Below, piece after piece: positions 9,016 to 18,358 of a stretch of 41,043 bases of DNA. Every line of letters begins with the position of its first letter. Positions within the stretch are counted from its first letter, which is position 1. The position numbers were made by a program, and so were the translations under genes. Under the pieces are notes generated by a model that did no database searches, was not told the origin of the DNA, and worked only from the letters and a program-made list of their open reading frames with translations. The DNA is from Rhodopirellula sp. (GTDB taxonomy: Bacteria > Planctomycetota > Planctomycetia > Pirellulales > Pirellulaceae): positions 192,138 to 233,180 of the forward strand of contig NZVD01000060.1 in assembly GCA_002701385.1 (NCBI GenBank), written 5' to 3'.

Positions 9016-12000
9016 ATGGACACCGAGCAAATCATTCAGATCCTCGATTCTCCAACGGTAGCCAGAAAATGGTTCGAATCGTTGGGGCTGCAGGATATGC
9101 GACAGGCACATGATGCCATCACAGCGATTGCGGAGTCTGGTATGACTCTGGATCTGGTAGCCGTTGTCGGAGAACAACTTGAAGCGGCTCTTTCAAATAC
9201 TGCCAAACCGGATCAGGCACTTAAATTTCTCGCCAGCTTTACCACACTTTCCAGAAACCCAATCGCACTTGGCTCACTTTGGGAACGCGATTTGGCTGCC
9301 CTGCCAACGCTGTTAATCATGTTTTCCGCGAGCAACCAGATTGCTGAATTGCTGATTCAGGATCCGGAAGGCTATGACTTGTTACGTATGACAGACGGCC
9401 AACCCGTTGATCGAACAATTCTAATCGATGAAATTCGGACGGAAGTCCTACAGCTCGCCGGCGATCCGGATATTTCCACGCAATTAGAGCGAATACGCAA
9501 TCGTGAATTACTGCGTATCGCCTATGGCGATCTGGTTATCAATCAGTCTGCTGATGTCATCGCCAATCAGGCGTCTATTCTTTGTGAAGCCTTACTTCAA
9601 AGTGCCGTTGAATTAGCTTCCCAAAAAGCCATCCGGAAACATCAATTAGACCTCAAGAGTGCTGAAGAGTTGTTCTTTTCCGTCATTGCGCTCGGAGGGC
9701 TGGCGGGACACCAACTGAGCTATGGGGCTACGCTGAAAGTATTCCTTATCTATCAACCCAACGACAGTCAGTGGGATGAACAAATCTATACCAACATCCT
9801 GAATGACGCCATCGGATTCCTGACCTTACCAAATGGTGTCAAGCTATTAGATATCGATCTTAGCTTCCAATTGTCGGCACAGAATGTAAGTGGCTGCACT
9901 CATATCAATGACGCCATTCGGTTTCTCGATTTCTCCGGACGAACCTGGCAACGTCAGGAATTGATTAATGCCAGACCAATTGCTGGCGATCAACGACTCG
10001 GGGATCGGTTTTTACAGCACATGGAGAAGTGGATTTATCGACGCTATTTGAATCGAGCGGACATCACTGGAATCAAAGCTCAAAAGCGCCGGCTGCACCG
10101 CTGGGAAGATGCCGAACAGCTCGATGTGGTCCATGCTTCCGGCGGAATTCACGAAATCAACTTCGTTGTCCAGTTTCTTCAATTAATCAATGGTGCTAAT
10201 TTTCCTTCGATCCGAGTCAGAGGTACGCTGTCAGCCATCTATCAACTGCATAAAGCAGGTTTATTGTCACAGGAGGAATCCAATGTCCTGCGTGATGCGT
10301 ACCTTGAACTAAAACGCATCCATCATCGGATTCAGATCCTGCACGATGTAGAGACGACGACGATCCCTTCAACTCAGCAGGCACAAAGCGCTCTCGCACA
10401 GAGTTTGGGTTACACAGGTCCAGAGACAGTCAACACACTCATCAATGACACTACGCACCGATTACAGGTCAGCCAGCAAATACTTGAACGCCTGCTCGAA
10501 TCATCGTTTGATGATGACCAGGACACTGAACCGGAAGTCGACCTGATTCTTGATCCAGAGCCCAGCGAAGAAATGCTGGATGAAGTCTTAAGTAAACATA
10601 ATTTCAACGACGCTAATTCCAGTTATCAATATCTCATGGACTTGGCAACCGAGCGAATTCCGTTTTTGTCCACGCGAAGATGTAGACACTTTTTGGCCAT
10701 GATCGCTCCTCGTTTGCTCGAAGCAATCTCTCAAACACCGGATCCAGATATGACACTGGCTAATTTAAGCACGGTAAGCGATTCGCTGGGAGGAAAGGGC
10801 GTCTTGTGGGAGCTGTTTGAGGTAAACCCTGCCACTCTCAATCTCTATGTCAAACTATGTTCCAACAGTCCTTACTTAACCACGATTCTCACCAGTTATC
10901 CCGGGATGATTGATGAATTGCTGGATTGCCTGATTCTGGACCATCTGCCGACCAAACAATCACTGCGTCGGGTCATGAATGAGTTGGTCAAAGGAGCCCA
11001 AATCGAAGGTCAGGAATTAACTGACGTGATCCTTGCTTTCAAACATGCACAGCATTTACGAGTAGGAGTGCGGGAAATCCTTGGTAAAGACTCGCTCGCC
11101 GATTCACATAAATCACTTTCGGATATTATCGAAGTTAGCCTGCAGGAAATAGCGAATGAACACTTCCGTCTGCTGGTCGAAAAGCACGGCGAACCGATTG
11201 TCGAGCACGGAGAAATGGCTGGAGAGCCCGCTTCATTGACTTTGGTCGGGCTTGGCAAGCTCGGTGGGCAGGAGCCTAATTTTCATAGCGATGTTGATAT
11301 TCTGTTCTTGTACGACGGTGCGGGTAATACCCGACCTACAAATCGTCAACATAAAACCCGTCCCACCTCGAATCACCACTTCTTTAACGAATTGGCAAAG
11401 CGAATCCTCCAGTCCTCCACTCGTACACGGCCCCATGGACGGTTGTTTGATATGGATAGCAAATTGAGGGCTACCCATCAACATGCTCCATTGGCCATCT
11501 CCATCGACGACTATGAAGACTATTTGAAAAACGAAAAAATCCCTCTCTGGCAAACCATGGGGTTATGCAAAGCCAGAGTCATTGTCGGAACCGATCAAGC
11601 GCAACAACGTGTAGCCGGAATTATTTCCAATACGATCGGTAAAGTAGACGCGAACGCCGACCTTCAATCTCAAATGTTCCAGGCACGGCTCGACTCTGAA
11701 AGTGGAGCGACAGATCGCAACCTGAAACGATTTGAGGGAGGGACCATGGATGTTGAATATATTGTGCAGTTTTTACAGTTATTACACGGCGACAATACAG
11801 CGATTCAAAGGCCAGGAACGGTTCAGGCACTGGAAAGTTTGCGTGAACAGAAGCTTCTAGAAGAAGACGACGCGACTGCCTTGATCAAATCCTATATTTT
11901 CTTACGGCGAGTGGAATCAGGTTTGCGTCTGATGGATACAACGCATCGCCACGATTTACCAGAGCAGGCATTGGAACTCGAAAAACTCGCTTCATTACTA

Positions 12001-12093
12001 GGTTACGAAAACCCTCAGTCTCTGGTCACCGTTTGTCGACGGTATCGTCAGGCCAATCGTCAACGATTCAACAAGATCTTTAGCCGCTCGTAA
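9016..12093 (+). CDS. glnE: Glutamine synthetase adenylyltransferase (GlnE) with degenerate N-terminal domain
   Basis: A 1025-residue, two-domain nucleotidyltransferase that controls glutamine synthetase by adenylylation. The C-terminal adenylyltransferase half is intact: GLGKLGGQEPNF near residue 743, the metal-binding HSDVD near 757, DMDSKLR near 813, and GGTMDVEYIVQFLQ near 908. The N-terminal half, which in Escherichia coli removes AMP, keeps the helical scaffold and GGIHEINFVVQFLQ near 378. Its catalytic loop near 225-245 reads LGGLAGHQLSYGATLKVFLIY, with no S-D-x-D pair, so deadenylylation is probably lost. The start at 9016 has AGGGG 5-9 bp upstream. The flavoprotein gene begins 3 bp after the stop. 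Confidence 0.93.
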   Translation: MDTEQIIQILDSPTVARKWFESLGLQDMRQAHDAITAIAESGMTLDLVAVVGEQLEAALSNTAKPDQALKFLASFTTLSRNPIALGSLWERDLAALPTLLIMFSASNQIAELLIQDPEGYDLLRMTDGQPVDRTILIDEIRTEVLQLAGDPDISTQLERIRNRELLRIAYGDLVINQSADVIANQASILCEALLQSAVELASQKAIRKHQLDLKSAEELFFSVIALGGLAGHQLSYGATLKVFLIYQPNDSQWDEQIYTNILNDAIGFLTLPNGVKLLDIDLSFQLSAQNVSGCTHINDAIRFLDFSGRTWQRQELINARPIAGDQRLGDRFLQHMEKWIYRRYLNRADITGIKAQKRRLHRWEDAEQLDVVHASGGIHEINFVVQFLQLINGANFPSIRVRGTLSAIYQLHKAGLLSQEESNVLRDAYLELKRIHHRIQILHDVETTTIPSTQQAQSALAQSLGYTGPETVNTLINDTTHRLQVSQQILERLLESSFDDDQDTEPEVDLILDPEPSEEMLDEVLSKHNFNDANSSYQYLMDLATERIPFLSTRRCRHFLAMIAPRLLEAISQTPDPDMTLANLSTVSDSLGGKGVLWELFEVNPATLNLYVKLCSNSPYLTTILTSYPGMIDELLDCLILDHLPTKQSLRRVMNELVKGAQIEGQELTDVILAFKHAQHLRVGVREILGKDSLADSHKSLSDIIEVSLQEIANEHFRLLVEKHGEPIVEHGEMAGEPASLTLVGLGKLGGQEPNFHSDVDILFLYDGAGNTRPTNRQHKTRPTSNHHFFNELAKRILQSSTRTRPHGRLFDMDSKLRATHQHAPLAISIDDYEDYLKNEKIPLWQTMGLCKARVIVGTDQAQQRVAGIISNTIGKVDANADLQSQMFQARLDSESGATDRNLKRFEGGTMDVEYIVQFLQLLHGDNTAIQRPGTVQALESLREQKLLEEDDATALIKSYIFLRRVESGLRLMDTTHRHDLPEQALELEKLASLLGYENPQSLVTVCRRYRQANRQRFNKIFSRS

Positions 12094-12096
12094 ACT

Positions 12097-13614
12097 ATGA
12101 CACCCAAGCACGTAGACGTCCTCGTAATTGGAGCTGGAGGCAGCGGGCTGGCAGCAGCGGTTTCCTGTGGTGAACAGGGATTTGAAACGCTCGTATTAGA
12201 ATCCTGTCGGCAACCAGGGGGTACCACGGGGATTGCTGTAGGGTCATTCACTGCAGCAGAAACCTCCCATCAACAAGTCGCGGGGATTGTCGACTCCGCC
12301 GAACAACACGCTATCGACCTCGCTCGTTTTGCTCCTGATGAAATCGAACAGAAGAATAACCCCGTGAGCCGGGAGTTCTTTTCTCGGCACTCAGCAGACA
12401 CTCTGGATTGGCTGGAAAGCCATGGCCTTCGATTCGTGGGGCCGGTCGCTGAGCCGCCAAATAAACAACCCCGCATGCACAACGTGATTCCGGGTGCCAA
12501 AGCCTATATCGCTCGATTGCAGCTCGCCGCCCGAAAACAAGGCGTCGTGATTCAAACTCAGGCGACTGCCAGCAAGCTGCTGACCGAGGAAGGCCGTGTC
12601 GTAGGAGCTGAATACAGGAATCACCTTGGCCAAACACAGCAAGTTTTAACTCGCGTGGGCGTGATTCTGGCAACCGGCGATTATGCGAATAATCAAGAAT
12701 TGATCCGACGATTTAAAGGAGGTGGCTACGAATGTATCGAGGGCATTAATCCTCATGCGCAGGGACTCGGGCACATTCTGGCAGAACAAGCGGGTGCAAA
12801 GCTGCTCAATATGGATGTTACCTATGGACCTGAATTGCGATTCGTAGCGACGGCGAAACGACCGTTTCAGCAATGGCTGCCGGCAACCGGTCCTCTCGCT
12901 GCTATCCAAAGCTGGTTAGCACGCCGACTGCCGGATTGGATATTTCGGAAATTGATCAAACGATTGCTCGTAACCTGGCAACACCCAGAAGCAGCTCTTT
13001 TCCACGATGGCTGCATTCTGGTAAATCAACAAGGCCTGCGATTCTGTGATGAACGTTCAGAGAAAGATCGGAATATCGGCGTCTCGATACAATCCGACAG
13101 GCAGGCCTACATTTTGATGAGTGCGGTACAAATTGCTCAGTATTCCCAATGGCCCCATTTCATCTCGACGGCACCAGACATTGCTTATGCTTATGTGGAC
13201 GATTATCTCCGTCTAAGGCCTGATATTTGTCATCAGGCCCCCACTCTTGAACAAATCGCGACTCACTATCGTCTACCCCTCGCCCAATTACAGCAAACGG
13301 CAGCCGGTGCCTTCGGCCAAGCAACGAACGGGCCTTGGGTTATGCTCGGGCCAGTCAAATCCTATTTCACAACGACCGAAGGAGGTGCGAAGATTAATGA
13401 GCATTTTCAGGTAGTAAACGAAGAGGATGATTTGATTGATGGGCTATTCGCCGTCGGGCAATGTGGTCTTAATGGCATGGTTCTCTGGAGCCACGGTTGT
13501 CATATTGCCTGGGCAATGACCAGCGGACGGTTGGTGGGACGAGCGTTACGAACATTAGCAGATCAGACGACGGACACAAAAAAACGCGAAGTGCCGAACA
13601 GCACTTCGCGTTAA
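12097..13614 (+). CDS. FAD-binding flavoprotein, fumarate reductase / ketosteroid dehydrogenase type
   Basis: A 505-residue flavoprotein. The N-terminal Rossmann motif is V-I-G-A-G-G-S-G at residues 10-17, followed by the acidic LVLESCRQPGGTT segment, which is typical of the FAD_binding_2 family (fumarate reductase, 3-ketosteroid dehydrogenase, urocanate reductase). A second FAD contact is GVILATGDYAN near residue 190. The C-terminal FAD site is GLFAVGQCGLNGMVLWSHGCHIAWAMTSGRLVGRAL near 450-485. There is no signal peptide or heme domain, so it is probably a soluble oxidoreductase; the substrate is unknown. Its last 12 codons form the stem-loop that terminates the converging sigma factor gene. 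It sits 3 bp after glnE in the same operon. Confidence 0.82.
   Translation: MTPKHVDVLVIGAGGSGLAAAVSCGEQGFETLVLESCRQPGGTTGIAVGSFTAAETSHQQVAGIVDSAEQHAIDLARFAPDEIEQKNNPVSREFFSRHSADTLDWLESHGLRFVGPVAEPPNKQPRMHNVIPGAKAYIARLQLAARKQGVVIQTQATASKLLTEEGRVVGAEYRNHLGQTQQVLTRVGVILATGDYANNQELIRRFKGGGYECIEGINPHAQGLGHILAEQAGAKLLNMDVTYGPELRFVATAKRPFQQWLPATGPLAAIQSWLARRLPDWIFRKLIKRLLVTWQHPEAALFHDGCILVNQQGLRFCDERSEKDRNIGVSIQSDRQAYILMSAVQIAQYSQWPHFISTAPDIAYAYVDDYLRLRPDICHQAPTLEQIATHYRLPLAQLQQTAAGAFGQATNGPWVMLGPVKSYFTTTEGGAKINEHFQVVNEEDDLIDGLFAVGQCGLNGMVLWSHGCHIAWAMTSGRLVGRALRTLADQTTDTKKREVPNSTSR
13578..13612 (-). terminator. Rho-independent terminator of the sigma factor gene, inside the flavoprotein gene
   Basis: A perfect 12-bp inverted repeat AACGCGAAGTGC / GCACTTCGCGTT occupies 13583-13594 and 13601-13612, with a 6-nt loop. 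Read on the minus strand the stem ends in a run of seven T residues, as a strong intrinsic terminator for the sigma factor gene ending at 13636. The plus-strand direction lacks a T-run. The element lies entirely in the coding sequence of the converging flavoprotein gene and touches its TAA stop. Confidence 0.85.
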
Positions 13615-13635
13615 AGGTCATTTATGATCAAACAA

Positions 13636-15192
13636 TTAATCTAGGAAACCAACCAATTCCTGACTTCGACTTGGCTGCTGCAGTTTACGGACGGCCTTCG
13701 CTTCGATCTGTCGAATACGTTCTCGGGTTACCTTGAAGATATGCCCGACTTCTTCGAGTGTATAGCTATATCCGTCACCAAGTCCATAACGCAACTTAAT
13801 GATTTCACGTTCACGATAACTCAAAGTTTTAAGCACACGTCCAATTCGATCTCGCAGCATTTCCTGTGAAGCTCCGGAAGCTGGGCTTTCGGCATCACCA
13901 TCCGGTAACAGGTCACCAAACTGGCTATCTTCACTATTACCGACCGGTCGGTCGAGACTAATCGGATAGCGACTCATCGCCAATACTCGACGTGCTTCTT
14001 CCACAGTCGTTTCTGCGCGACGAGCAGTCTCTTCCAGTGTTGGTTCTCGTCCAAGTTCCTGAACCAGCTGACGAGATACATTACGTACTCGCGACATCGT
14101 TTCCACCATATGTACGGGGATACGAATCGTTCGGCTTTGGTCAGCAACCGCTCTGGTGATTGCTTGACGAATCCACCAGGTCGCATAGGTACAGAATTTG
14201 AAACCACGTCGATATTCAAACTTGTCCACTGCTCGCATCAATCCGGCATTACCTTCCTGGATCAGGTCCAGGAAGCTAAGTCCTCGATTTCGATATTTCT
14301 TGGCAATCGAAACGACCAGACGCAGGTTTCCTTCAGACAGCTCACGTTTTGCTTGTTGATAGGTTGCGTAAACTGAATTTAAATATTTCACTCGGTTCCG
14401 GAGGCTGGTTGGAGTCTCCTGAATCGCCAACATGATATTTCGATACTGAGACAGCAAGTCTCGCTTACGTTGATGATCTTTGTCCTCTTTGGCTTCCTGA
14501 ATATCAGCAAGCAGCTTATCAATACACTCGCTGAAGTCGTTCAACGTATTGATCATCGGCTCGATGCGTTGAGTACGCAAACCAAGCTCTTCCACAAGGC
14601 GAACACAACGACGGCGACGGCGACCAAGATTCTTCCAGGCTTCTTGGCGTTCCGCCTTAGAGAATGACTTGCTGACGGCCACACGGAAGTCCCGCTTGTT
14701 GAGGCGAATCAAAGTTTCCACGACGTCCAGATTGTGAGGCATACGTCCCATAATCTGTTCTTTTTCCAACCGGTCTGTCACAGAAACCTGGACCGTTCGG
14801 TCAAATGGCAACTCTCCGAGATGGACTCGACGGAGGATTTTAAAGGCCATTTGGAAAACGTAATCGCATTCCAGCAGTTTGGCTCGAAATGCGCGACGGG
14901 TGTCCTCAATTCGCTTGGCGAGTCGAATTTCTTCCACTCGAGTCAGCAGAGGAATTTCACCCATCTGAGTCAGGTACATCCGAACCGGGTCATCAGACCA
15001 CGATTCCTGTTCCTCTACTTCAGCTAAATCTTCATCTTCCGGCTCTTCGTTCGTATTAGCACTAGCAGTGCTTTTCGCCGTTGACTTCTGATTACTCTGA
15101 TTCGAGTTATCAGAACCTTTTTGAAAACCGCTTGAAACGGTTACTTCACTATCTTCTTCAAAATCATCAAGAAGTGGATCGTATATGCTCAT
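13636..15192 (-). CDS. rpoD: Sigma-70 family RNA polymerase sigma factor, primary (RpoD/SigA) type
   Basis: A 518-residue sigma factor that directs RNA polymerase to -35/-10 promoters. The first 65 residues are low-complexity and acidic (Ser/Asn/Glu-rich) rather than a clear region 1.1. Region 1.2 starts at D68-P-V-R-M-Y-L. A helical spacer follows to about residue 280. Regions 2.1-2.4 run from [17 protein letters not shown] through the [18 protein letters not shown] segment and [14 protein letters not shown]. Region 3 includes [17 protein letters not shown]. Region 4.2 carries the helix-turn-helix [24 protein letters not shown] and ends in the RpoD-like [11 protein letters not shown]. This points to the housekeeping class, though planctomycetes can have several such paralogues. 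A 950-bp gene-free region lies upstream. Confidence 0.85.
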   Translation of the reverse strand: MSIYDPLLDDFEEDSEVTVSSGFQKGSDNSNQSNQKSTAKSTASANTNEEPEDEDLAEVEEQESWSDDPVRMYLTQMGEIPLLTRVEEIRLAKRIEDTRRAFRAKLLECDYVFQMAFKILRRVHLGELPFDRTVQVSVTDRLEKEQIMGRMPHNLDVVETLIRLNKRDFRVAVSKSFSKAERQEAWKNLGRRRRRCVRLVEELGLRTQRIEPMINTLNDFSECIDKLLADIQEAKEDKDHQRKRDLLSQYRNIMLAIQETPTSLRNRVKYLNSVYATYQQAKRELSEGNLRLVVSIAKKYRNRGLSFLDLIQEGNAGLMRAVDKFEYRRGFKFCTYATWWIRQAITRAVADQSRTIRIPVHMVETMSRVRNVSRQLVQELGREPTLEETARRAETTVEEARRVLAMSRYPISLDRPVGNSEDSQFGDLLPDGDAESPASGASQEMLRDRIGRVLKTLSYREREIIKLRYGLGDGYSYTLEEVGHIFKVTRERIRQIEAKAVRKLQQPSRSQELVGFLD

Positions 15193-15233
15193 ACGTTACT
15201 CTTGCGCTGTCTAATATTTCTCGGATTTGCCCC

Positions 15234-15254
15234 ATGACATTGTATCAATGTCAT
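15234..15254. promoter_or_regulatory. 9-bp inverted repeat upstream of the sigma factor gene
   Basis: ATGACATTG and CAATGTCAT (15234-15242 and 15246-15254) are perfect inverted repeats separated by TAT. The centre is about 52 bp upstream of the sigma factor ATG. It could be a dimeric repressor operator or a hairpin in the 5' leader. No T-run follows in either direction, so it is not an intrinsic terminator. Confidence 0.45.
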
Positions 15255-15377
15255 TCACCATCGGTTGCTGGATCTGCTTGTCGCAACTACGGTCATCTTC
15301 TTTGTGAGTTATCCATAATCCACCGGATAAAGATGACTTCCAACTGAGCATCAAGTCCGCTGGGAACTCGTTGCTAC

Positions 15378-15394
15378 TGCTAACGTTGTTAGCA
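15378..15394. promoter_or_regulatory. 7-bp inverted repeat in the sigma factor upstream region
   Basis: TGCTAAC and GTTAGCA (15378-15384 and 15388-15394) are perfect inverted repeats with a GTT spacer. The arm and spacer layout resembles the dyad at 15234, but the sequence differs. It is a possible protein-binding site or leader hairpin; the function is unknown. Confidence 0.35.
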
Positions 15395-16022
15395 ATTGAC
15401 CTGATAGTCGAGAAGTTCAAAGCGGCATCGGCGTTTCACCGTCGGCTCGCTGTTGAACATGATGCTATAGTACCATCAGTTCTTTTCGGCGGCAGTAACT
15501 AGCCAGTGATTCAACAGAAGAAGTAACATCAGAAATCAGCCTGACTCGTAACAATACGACCAGTCGTTTCAGCTTACTCAATCTGCTTGGATAAACATTC
15601 ACCAAGCCTAAACATCCTTTTAGGATTCGCGAACGGCTTAACCTGCACTGCGATTCCACAAAACTCATTTGTGAATCCGGTTATAACTTCATCGACTTCC
15701 TCGTTCACAAAACGATTCGGCCAGTCGTTACACTGCTCATCTCATTGCAACATCCATGTTGGCGATTTTGAGACACCGTTATGTCGTTAATTTTAACTAC
15801 GCCCTGTAGAGGGTCTAGTCTCAAAGTCAGAGGAATCCTAAGAATCCTCATAACGTGACCAATCAGACCGACGACTCGTCACTCCTCCCCTCTGCCGAAT
15901 GACGAACACAAACCTGCTTGAGCCACACTCGGTTTCACAGGGCTCCTGGATCGAAGGAAGCAACACCGACGGGGCGAAGCCTTCGGAAACGATTATGACG
16001 ACAACAAGCAGCTCGAAATTAA

Positions 16023-16040
16023 TGGTGAAGAAATTCACCA
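16023..16040. other. Short hairpin with GAAA tetraloop
   Basis: TGGTGAA / TTCACCA (16023-16029 and 16034-16040) form a 7-bp stem closed by GAAA, a stable GNRA-type tetraloop in plus-strand RNA. It lies about 100 bp upstream of the SDR gene. It may be part of that gene's leader or of a small RNA. Confidence 0.35.
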
Positions 16041-16143
16041 GAATACCGAGCTAACTTAGACTGTTCTGCGTAAGAAATAGAAGCTCGACACTAATTAGGT
16101 GGCATACTTAACCAGAGGTCAGTTCATAGATTAGGATCCCAAA

Positions 16144-16938
16144 ATGAGTACGGATTTAACCGGTAAAGTTGCAGTCGTTACAGGCGCCAGTTTAGGGATT
16201 GGCCGAGCAACGGCGATTGCCTTCGGCAAGGCAGGCGCCAGTGTGGTTGTCAATTATCGCTCGCACCCTGATCAGGCTCAGGATGTCGTAGCATTGATCG
16301 AAGAAGCGGGCGGCAAGGCCGTCGCTCATCAGGCGGATGTGTCGAGTCTCGAGTCAGTCGAAGCCCTCGTACAACGAGCCGTAAGTGAATTTGGAAAGCT
16401 AGATATCGCGGTGAGCAATGCCGCTTATAGCGACCGCGAACTATTCTATCAGGCTGACATGGAAGGGTTTCGCCGGACCGTCGACGTAACGATGTGGGGA
16501 GCCTTTTATTTAACACGCGTTGCCACTCAGCAAATGATTCAGCAGGGAGATGGAGGGATCATCACGTTGGTTAGTTCCCCTCATGCCTTCATCCCGGCAC
16601 CACGTGCGATGGCTTACAACATGTCGAAAGCGGCGCTTGAACATATGGCCAGAACGGCAGCCATCGAAGTGGCTGAACATGACATCCGCATTAATATGAT
16701 TCAACCAGGGTGGATCGATACGCCTGGTGAACGTAAGTTTGCCAGCGAAGACACATTGGAAAAAGCGGGAGCCAAAATCCCTATGGGACGACTCGGCAAC
16801 CCGGAAGAAATCGCCAATGCTATCCTCTTTCTAAGCGACCCTCAGCATAAATATATGACCGGAGCAACGTTACTGGTTGATGGCGGCATCAGCCTACCAT
16901 GGTGGGCGTCTCGCGGATCCGCTGCTCCTTCTGACTAA
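16144..16938 (+). CDS. Short-chain dehydrogenase/reductase (classical SDR)
   Basis: A 264-residue NAD(P)-dependent oxidoreductase. The cofactor motif is T-G-A-S-L-G-I-G at residues 14-21. The NNAG-equivalent is SNAAYS near 95. The catalytic Ser lies in LVSSPHAF near 142, and the Y-x-x-x-K pair in AYNMSKAAL near 158-162. The C-terminal PMGRLGNPEEIANAILFLSDP ... TGATLLVDGG matches the glucose 1-dehydrogenase / FabG-like group. Arg in NYRSH after the second strand suggests NADP preference. The substrate cannot be read from sequence. The gene begins 33 bp upstream of the next short gene, but the upstream side is the long gene-free region. Confidence 0.9.
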   Translation: MSTDLTGKVAVVTGASLGIGRATAIAFGKAGASVVVNYRSHPDQAQDVVALIEEAGGKAVAHQADVSSLESVEALVQRAVSEFGKLDIAVSNAAYSDRELFYQADMEGFRRTVDVTMWGAFYLTRVATQQMIQQGDGGIITLVSSPHAFIPAPRAMAYNMSKAALEHMARTAAIEVAEHDIRINMIQPGWIDTPGERKFASEDTLEKAGAKIPMGRLGNPEEIANAILFLSDPQHKYMTGATLLVDGGISLPWWASRGSAAPSD

Positions 16939-16971
16939 ACCAAATCCACTCAACACCGTACAATATTCCCT

Positions 16972-17514
16972 ATGGCAAATTACCTACTTTCATGTGATTG
17001 TGGAGCTCAATTCACCATCGGCACCATCGATGCCGGTAAGACGCTGCAATGCGCCGAATGTAAGATAGATGTCGTTGTCCCGAACCTCCGTGAAATCAGG
17101 CAACTACCAGAGGCCCAATCATCGTCAACCCAGCAAAAGTCAACCTGGGGAAAACAGAATGGTTTGATCTTTAGTTTTGGAGTTATTCTACTCACGCTCG
17201 GATTGGGATTGGCGGCCTTCGATTTCTATCAAGCCAACCAGCTGGATCTTCGGGACACTCGGGGAGATGAACTCTTATATGGAAATGCCGTGATTGATCA
17301 AATGCCACCAATGATCGTCATTGAGCAGTGGCGTATTATCCGCGCCAATGGACTGGGTAACCAACAGGACGGTGACTATCAATTGAATGCAAAGCAGTAT
17401 GCTAAGCATCAAACCTATGCCATATGGGAGCTCGGTGGAGCCGCTGTCGGCCTATTGCTCTGTTGTATCGCCTTTATGCTCTTCAAAAGAACCAATGCAG
17501 CAGATCCAAGTTAA
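16972..17514 (+). CDS. Small membrane protein with N-terminal zinc-ribbon-like motif
   Basis: A 180-residue protein with no family I recognise. The N-terminus has C-D-C-G near residue 7 and C-A-E-C near residue 25, a treble pattern like a zinc ribbon (CxC...CxxC). Two hydrophobic segments follow, near residues 65-85 (GLIFSFGVILLTLGLGLAAF) and 145-170 (WELGGAAVGLLLCCIAFMLF), so it is likely anchored with a short loop outside the membrane. Similar zinc-ribbon plus membrane-helix proteins are frequent in planctomycetes. The end overlaps the start of the alpha/beta hydrolase gene by 20 bp, which implies coupled translation. Confidence 0.7.
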   Translation: MANYLLSCDCGAQFTIGTIDAGKTLQCAECKIDVVVPNLREIRQLPEAQSSSTQQKSTWGKQNGLIFSFGVILLTLGLGLAAFDFYQANQLDLRDTRGDELLYGNAVIDQMPPMIVIEQWRIIRANGLGNQQDGDYQLNAKQYAKHQTYAIWELGGAAVGLLLCCIAFMLFKRTNAADPS

Positions 17515-18295
17515 CGACTGTGAAATTGCCTATCAAACACGTGGGCATGGCGCGCCCCTGTTACTAGTGCATGGCTTTCCACTCGACCATTCTATGTGGC
17601 GTTTTCAATTCGAAACCCTCGCCACTCAATATCATGTCATCGCACCAGACTTAAGAGGGTTTGGAAAGAGCTCAAGAGGCACGGCTCCGATTTCGATGAG
17701 CCAGTTTGCTGTCGATCTAAATGAGCTGTTAGATGCAATCGATATCCAGGCACCCATTACCTTTTGTGGCCTCTCCATGGGGGGATATATCGGTTGGGAA
17801 TTTTGGCGACAGTTCCCGCAACGCTTAGCTCGACTCATCCAATGCGATACTCGCAGCATCGGTGATACCGAAGTCATCGCCCGAGGTCGTCGCCAAATGG
17901 CAGCTCGTATTGCCGAGCAAGGAAGTAGGGGGAGTACCTTAGCCGCCGACGGAATGATCCCCAAGCTATTTAGTAAGTCTTCCATGCAGGCCATTCCAGA
18001 ACGAGTCCAGCAACTACGTCAGGTGATCGCCAGTAGTGACCCGGCGATCATTGCCGAAACTCAACTCGCTTTAGCCAATCGGCAAGATGCAACAAACTGG
18101 CTTGCCGATATCAATGTCCCCACCTTATTACTGTGTGGTGAGCATGACGGTATTAGTCCATCCGATGAAATGAGAGCCATTGCCGATGCATTACCTCAGG
18201 CCCAATTCGAAGTCATCAAGGACGTCGGACACATGGCTCCGCTGGAAAACCCACAAGCTGTGAATCAGATCATTCGCCGATTTCTTGCCAATTGA
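17495..18295 (+). CDS. Alpha/beta-fold hydrolase
   Basis: A 266-residue cytoplasmic hydrolase. The ATG at 17495 starts a normal family N-terminus (QIQVNDCEIAYQTRGHGAPLLLVHGFPLDHSMW). The open frame extends upstream to 17387 but only as a shadow of the overlapping membrane protein gene. The oxyanion segment is HGFPL, the nucleophile elbow is G-L-S-M-G-G near residue 93, the acid is in CGEHDGISP near 213, and the histidine is in VGHMAPLENP near 245. It resembles the 3-oxoadipate enol-lactonase / haloperoxidase-like group, but no substrate can be assigned. Translation is probably coupled to the preceding gene. Confidence 0.85.
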   Translation: MQQIQVNDCEIAYQTRGHGAPLLLVHGFPLDHSMWRFQFETLATQYHVIAPDLRGFGKSSRGTAPISMSQFAVDLNELLDAIDIQAPITFCGLSMGGYIGWEFWRQFPQRLARLIQCDTRSIGDTEVIARGRRQMAARIAEQGSRGSTLAADGMIPKLFSKSSMQAIPERVQQLRQVIASSDPAIIAETQLALANRQDATNWLADINVPTLLLCGEHDGISPSDEMRAIADALPQAQFEVIKDVGHMAPLENPQAVNQIIRRFLAN

Positions 18296-18358
18296 ACTAA
18301 TTTGCTAGCAGCTTAAAAAACTTTTTCCCGGTGTTCTCAGATTTTCATTGTGTATGCT

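Larger units (their letters stand above)
15193..16143. other. 950-bp gene-free region between the sigma factor and SDR genes
   Basis: No convincing coding sequence is present: the open frames here are under 75 codons and have no start signals or recognisable motifs. The region contains a 9-bp dyad near the sigma factor start, a 7-bp dyad at 15378, a DnaA-box-like TTATCCATA (15309-15317) and a small GAAA-loop hairpin at 16023. The promoters of both divergent genes must lie here, but no clear -35/-10 pair was found by eye. A long sigma-gene leader, a small RNA or decayed genes are all possible. Confidence 0.6.

Noticed and set aside
15309-15317. DnaA box and replication origin
   Set aside because: Only a single near-match TTATCCATA was found, with no cluster of boxes and no dnaA or dnaN nearby.
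15211-15420. Small protein genes in the sigma factor upstream region (also 15465-15668, 15587-15790, 15838-16038)
   Set aside because: They are short, lack ribosome binding sites and recognisable motifs, and several overlap dyads. They look like chance open frames.
17387-17494. Upstream extension of the alpha/beta hydrolase
   Set aside because: It is the overlapping frame of the membrane protein gene and does not match hydrolase N-termini.
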